A DNA stretch of 64,000 nt from Pagrus major (Eukaryota; Chordata; Actinopteri; Spariformes; Sparidae): positions 13,149,613 to 13,213,612 of the forward strand of contig NC_133223.1 in NCBI RefSeq assembly GCF_040436345.1, read 5' to 3'. The notes below the pieces were generated by a model. That model saw only the letters and a program-made list of their open reading frames with translations, was not told the origin of the DNA and ran no database searches. The position numbers and the translations under genes were made by a program. Positions within the stretch are counted from its first letter, which is position 1. Each line of letters starts with the position of its first letter. Of this stretch, positions 25,673 to 38,800 are shown in pieces.

Positions 25673-28600
25673 TTATCTCCTCAGTGCTGAGACGACCTCC
25701 TTCATAGCTGCTGCTGCCTTCCGCAGCTCCGTCTGTTTCCTTTGTAACTCTGTGAAAACAAAACGTTGTCGTTTAGGTACTTTATTGTTTTAAAAATGGA
25801 AATGCAATGCCTTCTTTTCACGTTTTCCTGATAGCCTTGCACCTATGCAATGTGCATATAACCAGTCACTCCTCATTCAAATGAAAATTAGCCAACAACT
25901 TTGTCTCCATCAGTTACCATTAAGTGTAAACCCATCATGACCTCATCCATTGGTTTCTTGTCTTTTTCACTCTAAATGGGACCATAATTTACCAAATTAG
26001 CTTTAAGAGCTGCTTTAAGAAGACTTGAAACTAGCGATTGAGACCATAAACTCATTAGGAAAATTGTTAACTGAGGTTATAAATTAAGTGGGAAGTCGGA
26101 TCATTTTCTCACAAGTCTACATACTAATGGACTCATTTTTGCAACCAGTGGAGCTGACCCCTGCTGGCCATTAGAAAGAATGCTGGTTTGAGGCCCTTAC
26201 ACGTATTCCCACTTTTCAACCTGAAAAGCTCCGTCCATATTTGATGCACCCTATGGTTAACACTAATGATGCAAATTGAAAAGTCTGCCAACTGTGAAGC
26301 AAATGTAAAGTTTCACGTTTCATGAAAGGTCACAGTGTGATGGAAATTCAAAGGTAAAATCTCTGCAGAGAACGGTTTTGGACACCTCAGACTCAGAAGA
26401 CTCAACTTCTGAGGCTGTTAGACTAGCTCAACTTTCATCAGTCAAAACTACGTTGTCAACCTCATCTGAATTCTATAATTAGCATATATGTTAACATGGC
26501 ACTGCTGTGGTAATTTTAACAGTTTCTCTTGTCACAGTGTGTAAATGAGGGAATAACAAACGTTGCCACTGTTGATAGTTTACTTCACCTTTCTGCTGCT
26601 TGGTCACAAGCTCCGCCAGTTTCCCAGAAGCCTCCATCACTCTTAGTGCAAGATCATAATCTGTGGAAGGAGGAGTAAGAGCTTTATATTCCCGTGTTGA
26701 CACAGAGATGCTTTTATAGTAACTTGTGAGTATACCGTCTCCTCCCTCACCCTCCTGGCTGGCCTGGTCCGACTGAATTCTGCTGGAGATATTGATCATC
26801 TCATTAATGAAATCAGTGAAGATGGCCTGTGTGCATCTTGCCGCGTTGCAGCTTTTCCAGAAGCTGGTGGAGTCGATGCTGGGCTTTGGGTCAGAGGGGA
26901 GCACTGCGGGGGGGGAGACGGTTTCAGGTGGCGCTGGGGAAATGGCCCGTCTGGTAACACTGCAGGGTTTGGAGTGATTAGGAGAGGGAGGGGGCCTGGC
27001 AGAGCTTTGCTGTGGGACAGAGGGTCCAGCAGTCTGTTGATCAGGACTGTGGACAGGACTCTGCTCAGGACGGGACACTGAGAAAAGAGACAGCTCCATG
27101 TGTTAGCACAGCTTATGTAACATTTCAAGGTGTCAGTGACACAGATTGATTTTTGAGTAATTTGCAAACGTACCGCAACCTCTATGTGACAACAGAAACT
27201 CCCTGAGCTAGGCACCGTATAGTGTTTCCCCATGTGTTTTTATTTCAGAGGCCAGCCCATTGGTCTAGGGCCACAAAAGATTATTTTGATTGTCGATTAA
27301 TCTGCTGATTATTTTCCCGATTAAATGATCAGCTGTTTGAGTTATAAAATGTCAGAAACTTGTGAAAAATGTCGACTGGATGACGTCCTCGAACATCTTG
27401 CTTTGTCCACAACCTAAAGACATTCAGTTTACTGTCTTAGAGGAGAAAAGAAACCAGGAAATATTCAATTTTTAAAGGCTGGAATCAGAGAAATTTTACC
27501 TTCCCCCCTTAAAAAAATACTCCAATTAATCCATTATCAAAATAGTTGGTAATTAATTTAATAGTTGACAACTAATTGATTCATTGTTGCAGCCCGACAT
27601 TGGTTCTCTCATTCAGCCATGAAAATTCACTTTGTATTGTGATCTGTAGCAGCTCACATCACTACTATGTATGTGTTGTGATTTGAACATTACCTGCAAT
27701 GGTCAGTGATTTAAATCCTGTCTGCAGCACATACAGTATATGGGTAGTTTTCCACCCCCACCCCAGTAATAATTTCAGCTGTCCCATTTATGGCAAACCA
27801 GCTGGTCCTCCTGTAATTTAAATCCCATCCAGATGGATTTTTGTGTAGCTTAAAGTGGAGCTTTATCCTGGTTAACAGCTGCATTTTCTCAGCTCAGAGT
27901 GAAATTTGACTTTTGGTGTAAATGTTTTTAGTAATCTGACAGAGAAATGTTAACACCAACATGCACATCTATCTGGAACCAATTCAACATCCTACAGGTG
28001 AGCAAGAGCTCATCAAATGGCCTATGCGTGTGATTTTACTGGCTATGATAGGGTTGTACTGATGGTGGTGATTAAGAGTCATTCTATACTAGTGTTCTGT
28101 GTCAGCCATTTAAGATCTATGTTAGATGCCCTCAGTAGCCTGTTTCAAGCTGGTGTGTCATGAAGCACAATGATCTGGAGCAAAAAGGTGCAATATTTAT
28201 GAATTTTAGTTTAAATATTCAAAAGTATCAACAGAATTATTATCGTGGTGCAGAGATGTCTACTGAACTTAGCATGTACCTTAAAGAAGCCACAGATGTA
28301 TTTAAGCTTTTACATGTGCTGTATAATCACAATCAAGACGTAGTATCTCAAGTCTTGATCATGGTTATATTTATACATTTGCATTTACGTTTCACATTTC
28401 CTGACATAAATAAAGTCCATCTTCTCATCATCTGACTGCACGTGAAACAAACTGTTCTGTCACATTAAGAGTCAAATTTACCTTCACCATCTATCTTCAC
28501 CACCTCCATCGCCTCAAGCAAAATTACAGTATGTTGTGATTGTTCACTTGATTCAGTCTCAGTTGTCAGCGCAGCACTTGTCATCAAAGGTGGCTGAGAG

Positions 28601-31600
28601 TCCACACTTCTCTTCACAGGAGGCAGCAGACTCTCAGATTCAATATCCTGAGAGGAAGCAGACACATTTCATGTAAAATGAGTAAATACTGTTCTTCTAG
28701 TGAAGATATACCATATATGAATCATGTGTAGAAAGAATATAGATTTGGAGTTAAATTTGTGATTGTAAGAGAGAAAGAGCAAATGAGAAATTAGATGAAA
28801 TGCTTCATAGAGTATAAAGTAAAGATGTGATGTTATAGCTGTTAAGGATAATCATAAATCTTTAGGTAAGACACATGTTTGACAAAAATGACGCAATATG
28901 CAACAACTCACTGTTTCATCGTCATCTTTATTTCCATCTTTGCTCTCATCCGCAACTTGATTTCCTATAGAAGACAGCGAGAGATTGTAAACCATTTGTA
29001 TATGGATGTTATGCCTCAGCTACATTCTCTATATATTGTGAATCTGTTGTGACACCTACCTGAGGTGGACTCAGTGGGACACTGAATGTCGTTTCTGTGA
29101 ATGAAGAACATCATCAAAAAAATATACCTTTCTGTTATTTTTAGTAAACAGACAAAAGAGAGAACTTTGCATCCGTGCAAGATACCTTAAATAAAAAACT
29201 AACATTCAATATATAATGGTTGATGACAGTTCAACTCTGATTGAGCCTGTAGTTTGTTGTGGTGTTGTACTGGATTGTATATTAATTTAACATGTAGGAT
29301 TTCTTGATTAAATTCTTTCCAATTAATGCTTTGACAGTTGGCTTATTAATAAATCAGCTACTTGTTTCTTCACTAGTGAGGTGTTTCTGATATTGTCGTT
29401 CCTTCTAATATGTACAGTAGTACTTTAAACTAAAAGGTAGTGTCATCTTTAAAAATAATGCAACACCAAAAAATACAAAACATACCACAGAAATGAGTCA
29501 GGACACACAACGTAGTAGCTTCAACAAAACCTGAACATTTTTCAGTATGATAAATATTTATTGCAGAACTATTTATTATTTTGCTGAAGAATATGCCAGT
29601 GTTTTTGTTAAAAGAGGAGTGATCTCACCTGGTCAACTGAAGCACAGCGGAGAAGAGGGGAGAATAAAACAAATGAAAAAGAAGAAAAATGAAGATCAGA
29701 TTATTGAACATCTTCAGCCTCTAATGATAATGTTACTGTGGTATAATCAAAGATTAAACTTACTTGGGAATCTGGACCAGAGATTACACTTCCGTCTATG
29801 TCAGACTCTAAAGGGGCATATATTGCCATGTCTGTATCAGGTTCATCTGCAGTTGGAGGGGAATATTAAATAAATCTGTTTGCTACGTGCTTCATACAAG
29901 AGTGCTAACCCCACAGAGGTTACATTCTCTCATGTATTGTAAGTGGGTTAACCTGGATCTGAAGAGTCATCGGTTAATATCCTGCTCCAGCTTTCAGGTT
30001 TGCGTTTAGATGAGGGCTCTTCCTGTCTGTGTCACAGGAGAGACATTAGGCATTATAATAAGTGTCACACTTCATATAGAGTTTATGAAAAACATGAAGT
30101 AATGGGGCTACATGAAGCAGAACCAAGGTTGTAATTGTAAAGAAAATAAATGTCTTGCTAATTTATTGTTATATATTGCTGTTATTTAAATTGTACACTA
30201 CTGAAAACAGTGAAGATATAAAGGTGCTTTGCAAAGAAAACAAAGAATTCTGCACACTGTCCATCACTTGAAATAATCACACACTTACTTGTCGCCAAAA
30301 CTCAACTGTCTCTGTTTCAAAAGGAAATCAGAATGATTAAAATCACTGAATTAATGACAACAAATAAGCAGCATTAAAAAGCGTCAATGAAAATGACTAC
30401 CGTGGAATGTGAGCGCTTCATGCTGCTGGACGAGTTGGAGTCACTGCTGCACGCAGACGGCCCGGCTGCTGTCGAATCAACTGTTAAGAACAAAGAGATT
30501 AATCTGTTATTAGAAGAACAACAACTTTAAGTCAACACATAATATGAGACACATGCACTCTGAGCAGGACTTACCGTTGGTGTTCCTCTTCTGTGATTTA
30601 GGAGCATGTTTGTCACAATACAATCTAAAAATACACACATGCGTGGTTGTGATCAAATACTGAAGAGCAGATTATAAACATTTACTGAATAATTATTTAG
30701 TTATAGACTTACGAACGGAGATGTTTGCAAAGTGTGAACATACTTACATAACAATGCTATTAGACAAACTATCCAAGCTGATGTTCCCCTCGGTCTTCTC
30801 ACAGGTAAGACAATACACCTCGTGAAAATAAAACACAGATATCATTACTTGCTGAACGGTTTGGGGCCACACAAAACTACACCATGTTATTTCAAATTCA
30901 AACATTTGGGCAACAGGAAAATAAAATTACTGTTTACTTCCACAAATAAATACAGACATTAAAACATTCTGTATTGTTAAATCCTGAGAAAATAATAATC
31001 AATAAATGACTGATCCTGCGTCTATGTAGTTTTATCAGACAAACCTTAGACGGTCCGGCTTCACTGGGATTTTTGGAGGTTCCGGGCTTTGTGAAGGAAG
31101 AAGCGTATCCATTAACAGCGCTGTTCTTCTCTGGAGATGAAAAAGAGCAATTCAACACATAATATGTCATTCACTGTAAAAAGTGTTTACAGGGAGAAGG
31201 GTGAAAATTCTGCGATCCCCACTTACCTCGGCGCTGTTGAGAGTGTTTAAAGCAGTACAGCCTGATGAAAACACACAAAGACAAATTTACAATCAAACCA
31301 AAATAAGTAAAATTCTTCCACTGAATTCATCCTCAACTGCGATTAAACATGGATGTTTCTTCTGACACAAAAAGGACCGCAGTAGAGTATAAGGTTATTT
31401 TGACAGTTATGTCAGACTGACCCAAAACATCCCTTTTCTGAATCATCAACGATCTCAGCTCCTTCATGAACAGCACATGGGTAGTGGTAGGACTTTTTGC
31501 AGCGTTTGACTTCACACCCAGCAGTGGCTCCCTTTTTCTTGCACCGGCTACATATCTAATGCAAACAAATAGAGTAACGCAACTACAATCGCTTCCAGCA

Positions 31601-33120
31601 CACAATTAATGGATTGGGTTTATTGATAACTGAAAATGTCATGAAGAGTCTTTACCAGTTTGCTTCCTCGTTTCACCTCATCCAACACATCGTCCACAGA
31701 GAAACCAAACAGATCGTCGTACTCTGGGGAGTCCCGGCAAAATAGCCCAGAGGAATACAACTGTAAAACAGGGACGACATGAGTGAAATGATAATACCTT
31801 CATTCAAAGCAGGATTAAACATCAGCTGTAAATAAAGGCCTTGTTGAACATCCATACATGATACATGACACATGACACGTAACGCGTGTTACAGAGATTT
31901 CCAAGCCGACAAAATCTTCATCTCCAGATGTGAGAAAACATTTTGTTTGTTTGGTAGACTCCAACAGATGTCACATTATTGTGATTTCAATAGTTTTTTC
32001 AGTGAGAAGGAAAATTGTGTTGCAAAAATGATCCTTTCCACTGACTGTAAATCAAATCACAATATCTGTCAAAAACAATTGCAATATGATGTTTGTTTTA
32101 CTATATCGTTCTGCCCTGGTTTGTTCAATAAAAAACCCTTCTGTTTGTCAGTCCTTTAAGGACATTTGTTATTGATAATACTAATAAGTATGTCAAACCG
32201 TAATACAGTGATATTTCCTAAGGCGGTGATTGGAACAGAAAATCTCATCTAGTTACAGCTTAATGTTCTCAGCTCTGGCCTACATAATAGTTTGTCTACC
32301 ACAAAGCACTAACAAGTTTATTTTTTAACTTTAAAATGTCCTGCTGAGAACATATCTTGCTCACCACTCTGTAATAACCAATGTTTTCAAAGTATTTAAA
32401 GTACTTACTTTGCAGCTGAATGGCATATGTCAGTGTTAGCTGATCAGCCTATACATCACATTACTTTACTAGTATTGCTTAGTAAATGACTGCTTACTGT
32501 TGGGTAGTTTATTCTATAGCTAAACATAATTAGATTTTATGATCTGGTCATGCAAAGTCAGTGAATTAGTAACTTCAGCTGTCAAATAAAGGCAGTGGAT
32601 AAAACAAAAATACAGTTTCACATTTAAAATGTAGCTCAACATTGAAACACTCATGCAACGTTCAAGTACCTAAACACTGTACTCGAGTTATGTACTGAGC
32701 AGTTGTTACACTCCACCACAGCTCAACAACAAAACTGTGCCCTTCACCGCCATTACCAGCTCCTTTATCGAGGCTGTGAGTGTGGGGGAGCTCCTCGCTT
32801 TGCATCTTGACCACAGTTAGGTTTCTATAAGAGTTTCTGTCGCCTCCATGTTTCCTCAGGGAGTACACCTCCTCCTCAGCCCGGGGAGGGCTCTCTTCAA
32901 AAGTCAGGCGCCAACATTTAAGCTAGCGTCACTAACTTTAGCTCGCAAGCTAGTGGTTAGAGATGAAGGAGAGATGAAGGAGAAAAAAACAACCAATGCA
33001 AATATTTACCAAACAGTTCTGGTGAGCTGTGACCTGATCTTTAGTCGATAACGGTCCTGTTGTTTTCGTCTCCTTGTCCCAGTGACAAAGTGCGCAGGAC
33101 ACTTTGTGACCGTGCCCCAT
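25673..33120 (-). CDS. phf11: PHF11-like extended PHD-finger protein, complete, 532 residues, 18 coding exons
   Basis: Exons in transcript order: 33120-33010, 31760-31656, 31555-31422, 31261-31227, 31130-31045, 30818-30748, 30624-30575, 30480-30401, 30309-30289, 30022-29953, 29846-29764, 29636-29629, 29094-29060, 28964-28912, 28647-28482, 27077-26736, 26660-26589, 25749-25673 (TAA). Total 1599 nt; every phase joins. Residues about 9-123 form an extended PHD finger: C9-x2-C12, H33..C36, C74-x2-C77, C86, C91, YHYPC to C99, C120-x2-H123. The LYSSGLF and GATAGCEVKRC motifs are typical of PHF11/PHF6/G2E3-type ePHDs. A second Cys/His group (C160-x2-C163, C184-x2-H187) follows. The middle is acidic and Ser-rich, then Pro-rich. 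The end (DYDLALRVMEASGKLAEL, then KQTELRKAAAAM) looks coiled-coil. Human PHF11 is shorter (331). Position beside rcbtb1 in convergent orientation supports PHF11. The start ATG is the first in frame before C9. The exons at 30309-30289 and 29636-29629 are the least certain. Confidence 0.85.
27265..27600. repeat. teleost interspersed repeat, family D, copy 1
   Basis: Contains GATTATTTTGATTGTCGATTAATC, spanning 27280-27303, then TATAAAATGTCAGAAA, TTTGTCCACAACCTAAAGA, and the end TTAATAGTTGACAACTAATTG with TTGTTGCAGC. This order is a very common short teleost repeat. A degraded relative lies at 42765-43025. In a phf11-like intron. Confidence 0.65.
29629..29636 (-). other. phf11: 8-nt microexon of the phf11-like gene (inferred)
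   Basis: Minus strand reads CTTCAG, TTGACCAG, GTGAGA: a good acceptor, 8 nt, and a good donor. Without it, exon 29846-29764 (ending in phase 0) cannot join exon 29094-29060 (whose frame needs two preceding bases). With it the join is in frame and reads SQLTRNDIQC. Alternatively one isoform skips more exons. Confidence 0.5.
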
Positions 33121-33260
33121 TTTTATCGGCTGACGGCAGAAAACCTCTAAAACGACGCGTTGTTTAAGTTTCAGTCACGTCAAGTGGAGTTGACATCGAG
33201 CAGTCAGTGAGCTCCGTCCTCCTCCTCCGCGCCGCGTTACCTCACCTCCCACTGCCCTGG
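33010..33260 (-). promoter_or_regulatory. phf11: phf11-like promoter / 5' UTR region
   Basis: Upstream (on the minus strand) of the ATG at 33120 the sequence becomes GC-rich with a CCTCCTCCTCCGCGCCGCG block (33217-33237 region). It holds a CRE-like TCACGTCA at 33175-33182. No TATA box was chosen. Extent is approximate. Confidence 0.45.
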
Positions 33261-35856
33261 TCGGAGGTTGCCAGGTTCGTTCCGAAATATCCCCCGTCGA
33301 CCTCTCTAAATGTCCTGATATTTGAGAAAAATGTGTGTGAATTTAACTGTTTAATCATATTTTCTAGTAGTACTTATCTTGGATCTGGTCCCAGAAAGTC
33401 ACAGAAATAGTGATTAAGCGTTTCACTGATTAATTTAAAAAAAAAAAGTCATTAATATATTGGTTTACAGTTACTCTATTAATATATGAATTACTAGACT
33501 AAATCAAAAAGTCATTTATTGTTTGTTTTTAATGGCCGTAAAAAGATAAAATATGAATCCATTATTTAATAAGTTAAATCAAAAAGTGATTACAAAAACA
33601 GATGAAACAGAAAACAAAATATATCATGAATAACTATGTGCATTTTATTTTTAATTTATTTTGATTTATTTTTTAATTTTTATTATTTTGCTCCAAAATA
33701 GTCAGATTTAGTCCAAGAACATACAACAGCAACAACGTAGAATAAAATGCATGTGCAATTGCAGCATGCAGCTTGTCTCTGTCATTATAAACCCTCTCAG
33801 AAATATCACTGTGGACATGACTTTGGTGTCCTCAGTGGAGTCTACATGAACGCTCAGATAGTTTTAATGTTCCAAAAATATTCTCATCCTCCGTGTTTCT
33901 GATTTATAGTACTCATTTTTTTATTTTGATGGCTCCCATTTAGATCATTGTAACACACTTTGACATCTTGCTTTTATTCTCATATCAACAGACAAAGGTT
34001 GACAAAAGGTGATGGCCATCTGGATCTCCAGTATCTTATGTTATTATTAAGGAAGGGACAGGTATAATAAGTTTTTCTTCTCCCTGCTCCTGTTTTGCTC
34101 ATAAAATGTGTATAAGTATGGTTTGTAAAAGTGTATCTTTTGTATGTATGTCTTGTACAATTGTTTTTTTGGTATTTGTAGACTTAAACGAGCAAACCAA
34201 AGCAAATATGAACTAATATGAATGAACAGATGAATGTTCTTATGTTAATTTAATTCCAACACATACATGTTTTTGTTAATTTCATAAATTAATTCATTTT
34301 CTTCCAAACAAGACTTTATGTGGGGATTTTCAATCTGCTGTAATCAGTAAATATTTATTCTTTTGCAGAGATTTGTGGCTTTGTAAACACATTTTCTGGC
34401 CATCCTCTGTCTGGGAAATGTTGCTGCTTCAGTTCAGAAACTCATAATTCACCATCTAAATTGCGAAGATGCCTTATTTCACTCTGTCTATAAATGAAAA
34501 GATGAAAGACTAGAACAATATTTTTCATGGTGATGTGTTTAGTCTGCACATTCCAGATATAAGCACAAATGGTTGTAAAAACAAACATGGCAACCCAATT
34601 GTCTAGTTTCTGTTTCGTTTCTGGTCCCAGTCTGATCTGAGGCCTAGTCTGCCTTTGTGCTTTACATCTGCACCTTCAAATGTTCCAGATGTTTCAGAAA
34701 GGCACAGTTTACTTCAGACAGGACAAGATATGTGTATACCTTGCAGGGCAATCAGGTAAAACCCATTTATAGACACAAACAAGACAAAAGAAGAGACCAT
34801 GCCTGAATTATCACAAGTTGTTTATGTAAAAAAAATTAGACAAGTCACAAAGTAGTGACATCACCATACTTAATGTACAATATAGCATCTCAAATAACAA
34901 ATATTTCATGACAGACAGATATTAATGAACAATATCTACATTCAGAACATGATCCCTCCACGGGGAATAAGTTAGCGCTATACAGTGATTTCTGATTATT
35001 CACATGGAGAAACATTTTTAAACTGCAGCGTACATGAAAATCCACAGAGTTTGACCGGGAGGCCGCCGGAGCTCATACAGAAAGTCCGGGCGACACAGGT
35101 TTCTAATGACAGGCTGACAACAGAGGGACAAACATGACAGACAGGACGAGAGTAAAAAGACGGCGAGGAAAGAAGAGATGAGAAGCAAATTAAAAAGTGA
35201 CTAAATACTGTATATGTTAGCTTCTCTGTTTCTTACGAATAAATAAACACATGTAAAGGGAAAAAAAAGCAGCAAACAGGGTGTGATCAGACAGAAAACA
35301 TTCATTCAAGCCCAACAAGCTGTGCGTATTGATCTCTCTCAATCTTTTTATATTTACAGTAACAGTGGAATTATAAACTCCCGGGTGAGTTAGTGCAGAA
35401 GAACACAAAGACAACTGTCGTACACATGTGATCTCTGATCTTTTCTCCACGTTTTAATGTGAACATAAATAGATGCATCAACTGAGATCAGTCCTGCTGG
35501 CCCATTCATACATCTATTACATTATAATCACAGGGGTTCTCTGTTCCTCATAGAAAATAAACAGACAGGTGTATGACTAGAGGAGGATCACTTTACTACA
35601 CTGTGAGATGACTGTCTGTGATGTGTTTTGTAAATCCTTCACTGTACAACTGCACCACAATCAAATCTACAACATGTGCACACGTATGACACATTATCTT
35701 CAGGACTGGTGCATGTGCATGATTTTAAAAACTGAAAAAATACAGCTTTCTGTGGAAACCCGACAAAAGTCCGATGAGTTGGCAATACGGCGCAGACAGC
35801 CACATGAAGCTAGCGTTCGTGACGGCAGTGTGGTGATGGAGAAAGTGCTGAAGAGT
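33261..35856 (-). other. mcf2l 3' UTR and mcf2l-phf11 intergenic interval
   Basis: No coding exon was recognised. On the minus strand the AATAAA at 34359-34354 (TTTATT on +) is a plausible mcf2l poly(A) signal, giving a 3' UTR of about 1.5 kb. The remaining kilobase to the phf11-like promoter is AT-rich with no clear feature. Confidence 0.45.
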
Positions 35857-38800
35857 TCAGGGTTTGATGTCTGAGAAGCTTGTGTAGGTCTCACTGCAGC
35901 TGGACGATGTGCTGAGGTTTCCAGAGCCACTGCCTTCTGTTAGAAACACATATTCAGAGTTAATGTCATTCTCAATAACTATCCTTTCACACTTAATTTG
36001 GGATAGTTTGTTTGAATACCTGAGCTGGTGAGAGACTGGCATGATTTTGATTTTCCAATGAGCGTGATGAGATTAGCAGCTGCGATCCAGCCCTCCTTAG
36101 AAGTGCTCAGGTTACGCACAAACCTGCATGACCACAAACACACAAAAGTGCGATTACAGCAGTGCTGCTATACTGTATATACATGTGTTTTATTTCTCAT
36201 AATCAGCAGTAAGTAGAAGCTGTTTTCTCACCACTGCCCGTCATCCCCCTCCTTGACCAGCTGCACCATGTCTCCACTCTTCACTGAGAGCTCTTGAGCG
36301 CCGCCCTTCTCATAATCAGCCACCACTGTGTATTTGCCAGCACTCTGTTACGAAAATAAAAAAGGAAAGTATAAAAACTAAAGTTAGAAAATGAGCACTT
36401 TGCCTGACTTGACACAATCAACACAAATACAGAGTAACATTAGCTTAACTGCTAATGTAATGGGGAAAGGCTCACTCATAGCAATGAACCCAGAGAGACA
36501 TCACCTAAATCTGAAGATGCCCTTCGCACTATGGGATGTTTTAGTGTCTTTGAGCTCATTGTTTCAGTTTTGTTTTTCAGTCTCTCAGCCACAGTTGGCA
36601 GATGTTTCAGTGAAAAAAAAACAAACAAACACCACTACAGGCCATCTGCCTGGCACCAAACAAAAGTCAAACAACGTTAGAGAATAGCTGGTAAACATGG
36701 CAGAGCATTTAGAGGTTAAAGAGACAAATATTCCCCTCAGGAGCTGGTGTTTGGCCAAACACGACAAATGTCAGATGGCCAGAAACTTCTAACGAAGGCT
36801 AATTTTGCTCTGTGTCTGCTGGAAGTGTATGAAATGTAAAATGTAATGAAACCCTGACATTTATTTAAACTGTAAAGCTTGCTCGCTTATCTGCCATGAT
36901 GGAAAGAAATACAATTACAAATTTGCAGAAATATACAACAGTTATTTTTAGGAAGGTCATTAAAAATCAACCAGTAATGGACCAGAACTTTAATTACTCT
37001 AAATAACAGGTGCAACACACATTTTATTACTTACTTCTCAATATCATTTTATATACTACCTCTTCTATTTGAGTTTTTTTTAACTTGTTTTCCTAAATAT
37101 ATCTGTTGTTGTTTGTTTGTTTTAGTACTAATGTCAGCATCCACTCACTTTCTATTATCTTGTACACTTTTTTTATTTTTAGTCTCTCATGTTTTTGTAT
37201 TTTATTGTTATGGTAATGTCATTTTGTGCATTCTCTGGCACAATAATTTTTTGCTTTGGGATTAACAAAGTTCTATTTTATTCCATCTTATCGTATCTTA
37301 GTATGATGCGTGCATAATCTAGACAGCGCCTTCTATTTGAGTAAATGTTAAAATATACGTAAATGCAAAGACATAATAGAAAAATAACCTTGAGAACAAC
37401 ATTAAGAACAACAGTCTGGGTAAAGAGGACAAATCAGTTTTCACAGTGATCATTATGATCTGATTATGTCACTTATCCAGCTGATAATAATTACATGTGT
37501 AATGACTTGTAGAATCCAGTGGTGGAAAGTAACTGAGTACATTTACTCAAGTATTTTAGTTTTGAGGCTTTTTACTTTCCTTGAGTATTTCCACTAAACA
37601 CTACTTTATACTCTTACTCCACCAAATGTTGTACTTCTTGAGGACGATGAGTATGATTTTAAATGCAGAACTTGTATTTGTAACAGAGTATTTCTACACT
37701 CTAGTTTTGCTACTCGTACTTCAGTCACAGATCTGAACACTTCTTTAACCCTATCACATCAAACTTTTTTGTCTCATATCTTGTTAAAGCCTCAAAGGAA
37801 AATTCTGTGCAGACACTTTGTTTTTGTCCCCTTGGAGGATATATTTGCCTAAGCCTTAATCATAACCACTCCCAGCCCCACCCGAACCTTAACAAGTACA
37901 GACAGGTGTACACATGTTTCTCACACACAGTGACTCATGATACACACAAATAAACAGCTCACACACTGCAGGGCTCCACTTATATATTTTACCAGTGTGC
38001 AAGTGTGAGCTGTACATCTTTTTATCTCAATGATTTGCTCACGTTCAGCTAACACCTGCCCTCTTTGTTTTATATGAGGATGCATACACAAGCGACCCAC
38101 CAGTTTCTTGCCGTTGTCCTCCTCCGGGTCGGAGTTAAGAGGATCCTCTGCACTGGAGTAGCCGTCATGCTCCTCTGAGGCATCCAGTGACAGCGAGGCC
38201 TTGTTCCAGCCTGAGGGGAAGACGGAGACATGTGTGTTTAGTTTAGAGCAACATTCAGCTTCAGCTGCTGTCAAACGTGTGTGATCTGCAGTCAGGTGTG
38301 AAAAGAGTGGGGAGGGAGAACTACAAGAAGCTTTTTTGAACAGAGAAGGAAAAACAGCTAATCCCAGAAATCCCAACATGACACAATCAGTTCCACAACC
38401 ATTACCAAAACACCAAGAGTGATGAACATGCACCTCCGTTTTCTAAACAAACAAAGAAAAAGTGGCAGGCAAAAATTCCTTCACATTAGTGTATATTTCT
38501 ATGATTTTCACGAGGAACGTGGAGACGTGGAACAACAAAGAAAAAACTGAGATTGAAGGGTTTGTAGGAGTGAAACAGTGGGCTGGACACACAGCCAGCG
38601 TGAGCCGGTCAATGCCAGTGTACCTCTCAACTTTGTCTGTAAGAGACTAGAGGTGCTGAACCACCTGGCCCTGCTCAGGTGGAGCGGGGGAGGACCTGCA
38701 TCTGAGGAACAGGAGGCAATAGAAACACAGCTCGTCACTCACCCAGTCAGCCAATGAAACTCACTGTAAGAGGCCGAGGCTGTGCTCAGGCATCATGGAT

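Noticed and set aside
32662..32930. Possible alternative first exon inside phf11-like intron 1
   Set aside because: Somewhat GC-richer with a short frame on the minus strand, but the conserved zinc-finger start in exon 33120-33010 is needed and no splice evidence supports the alternative.
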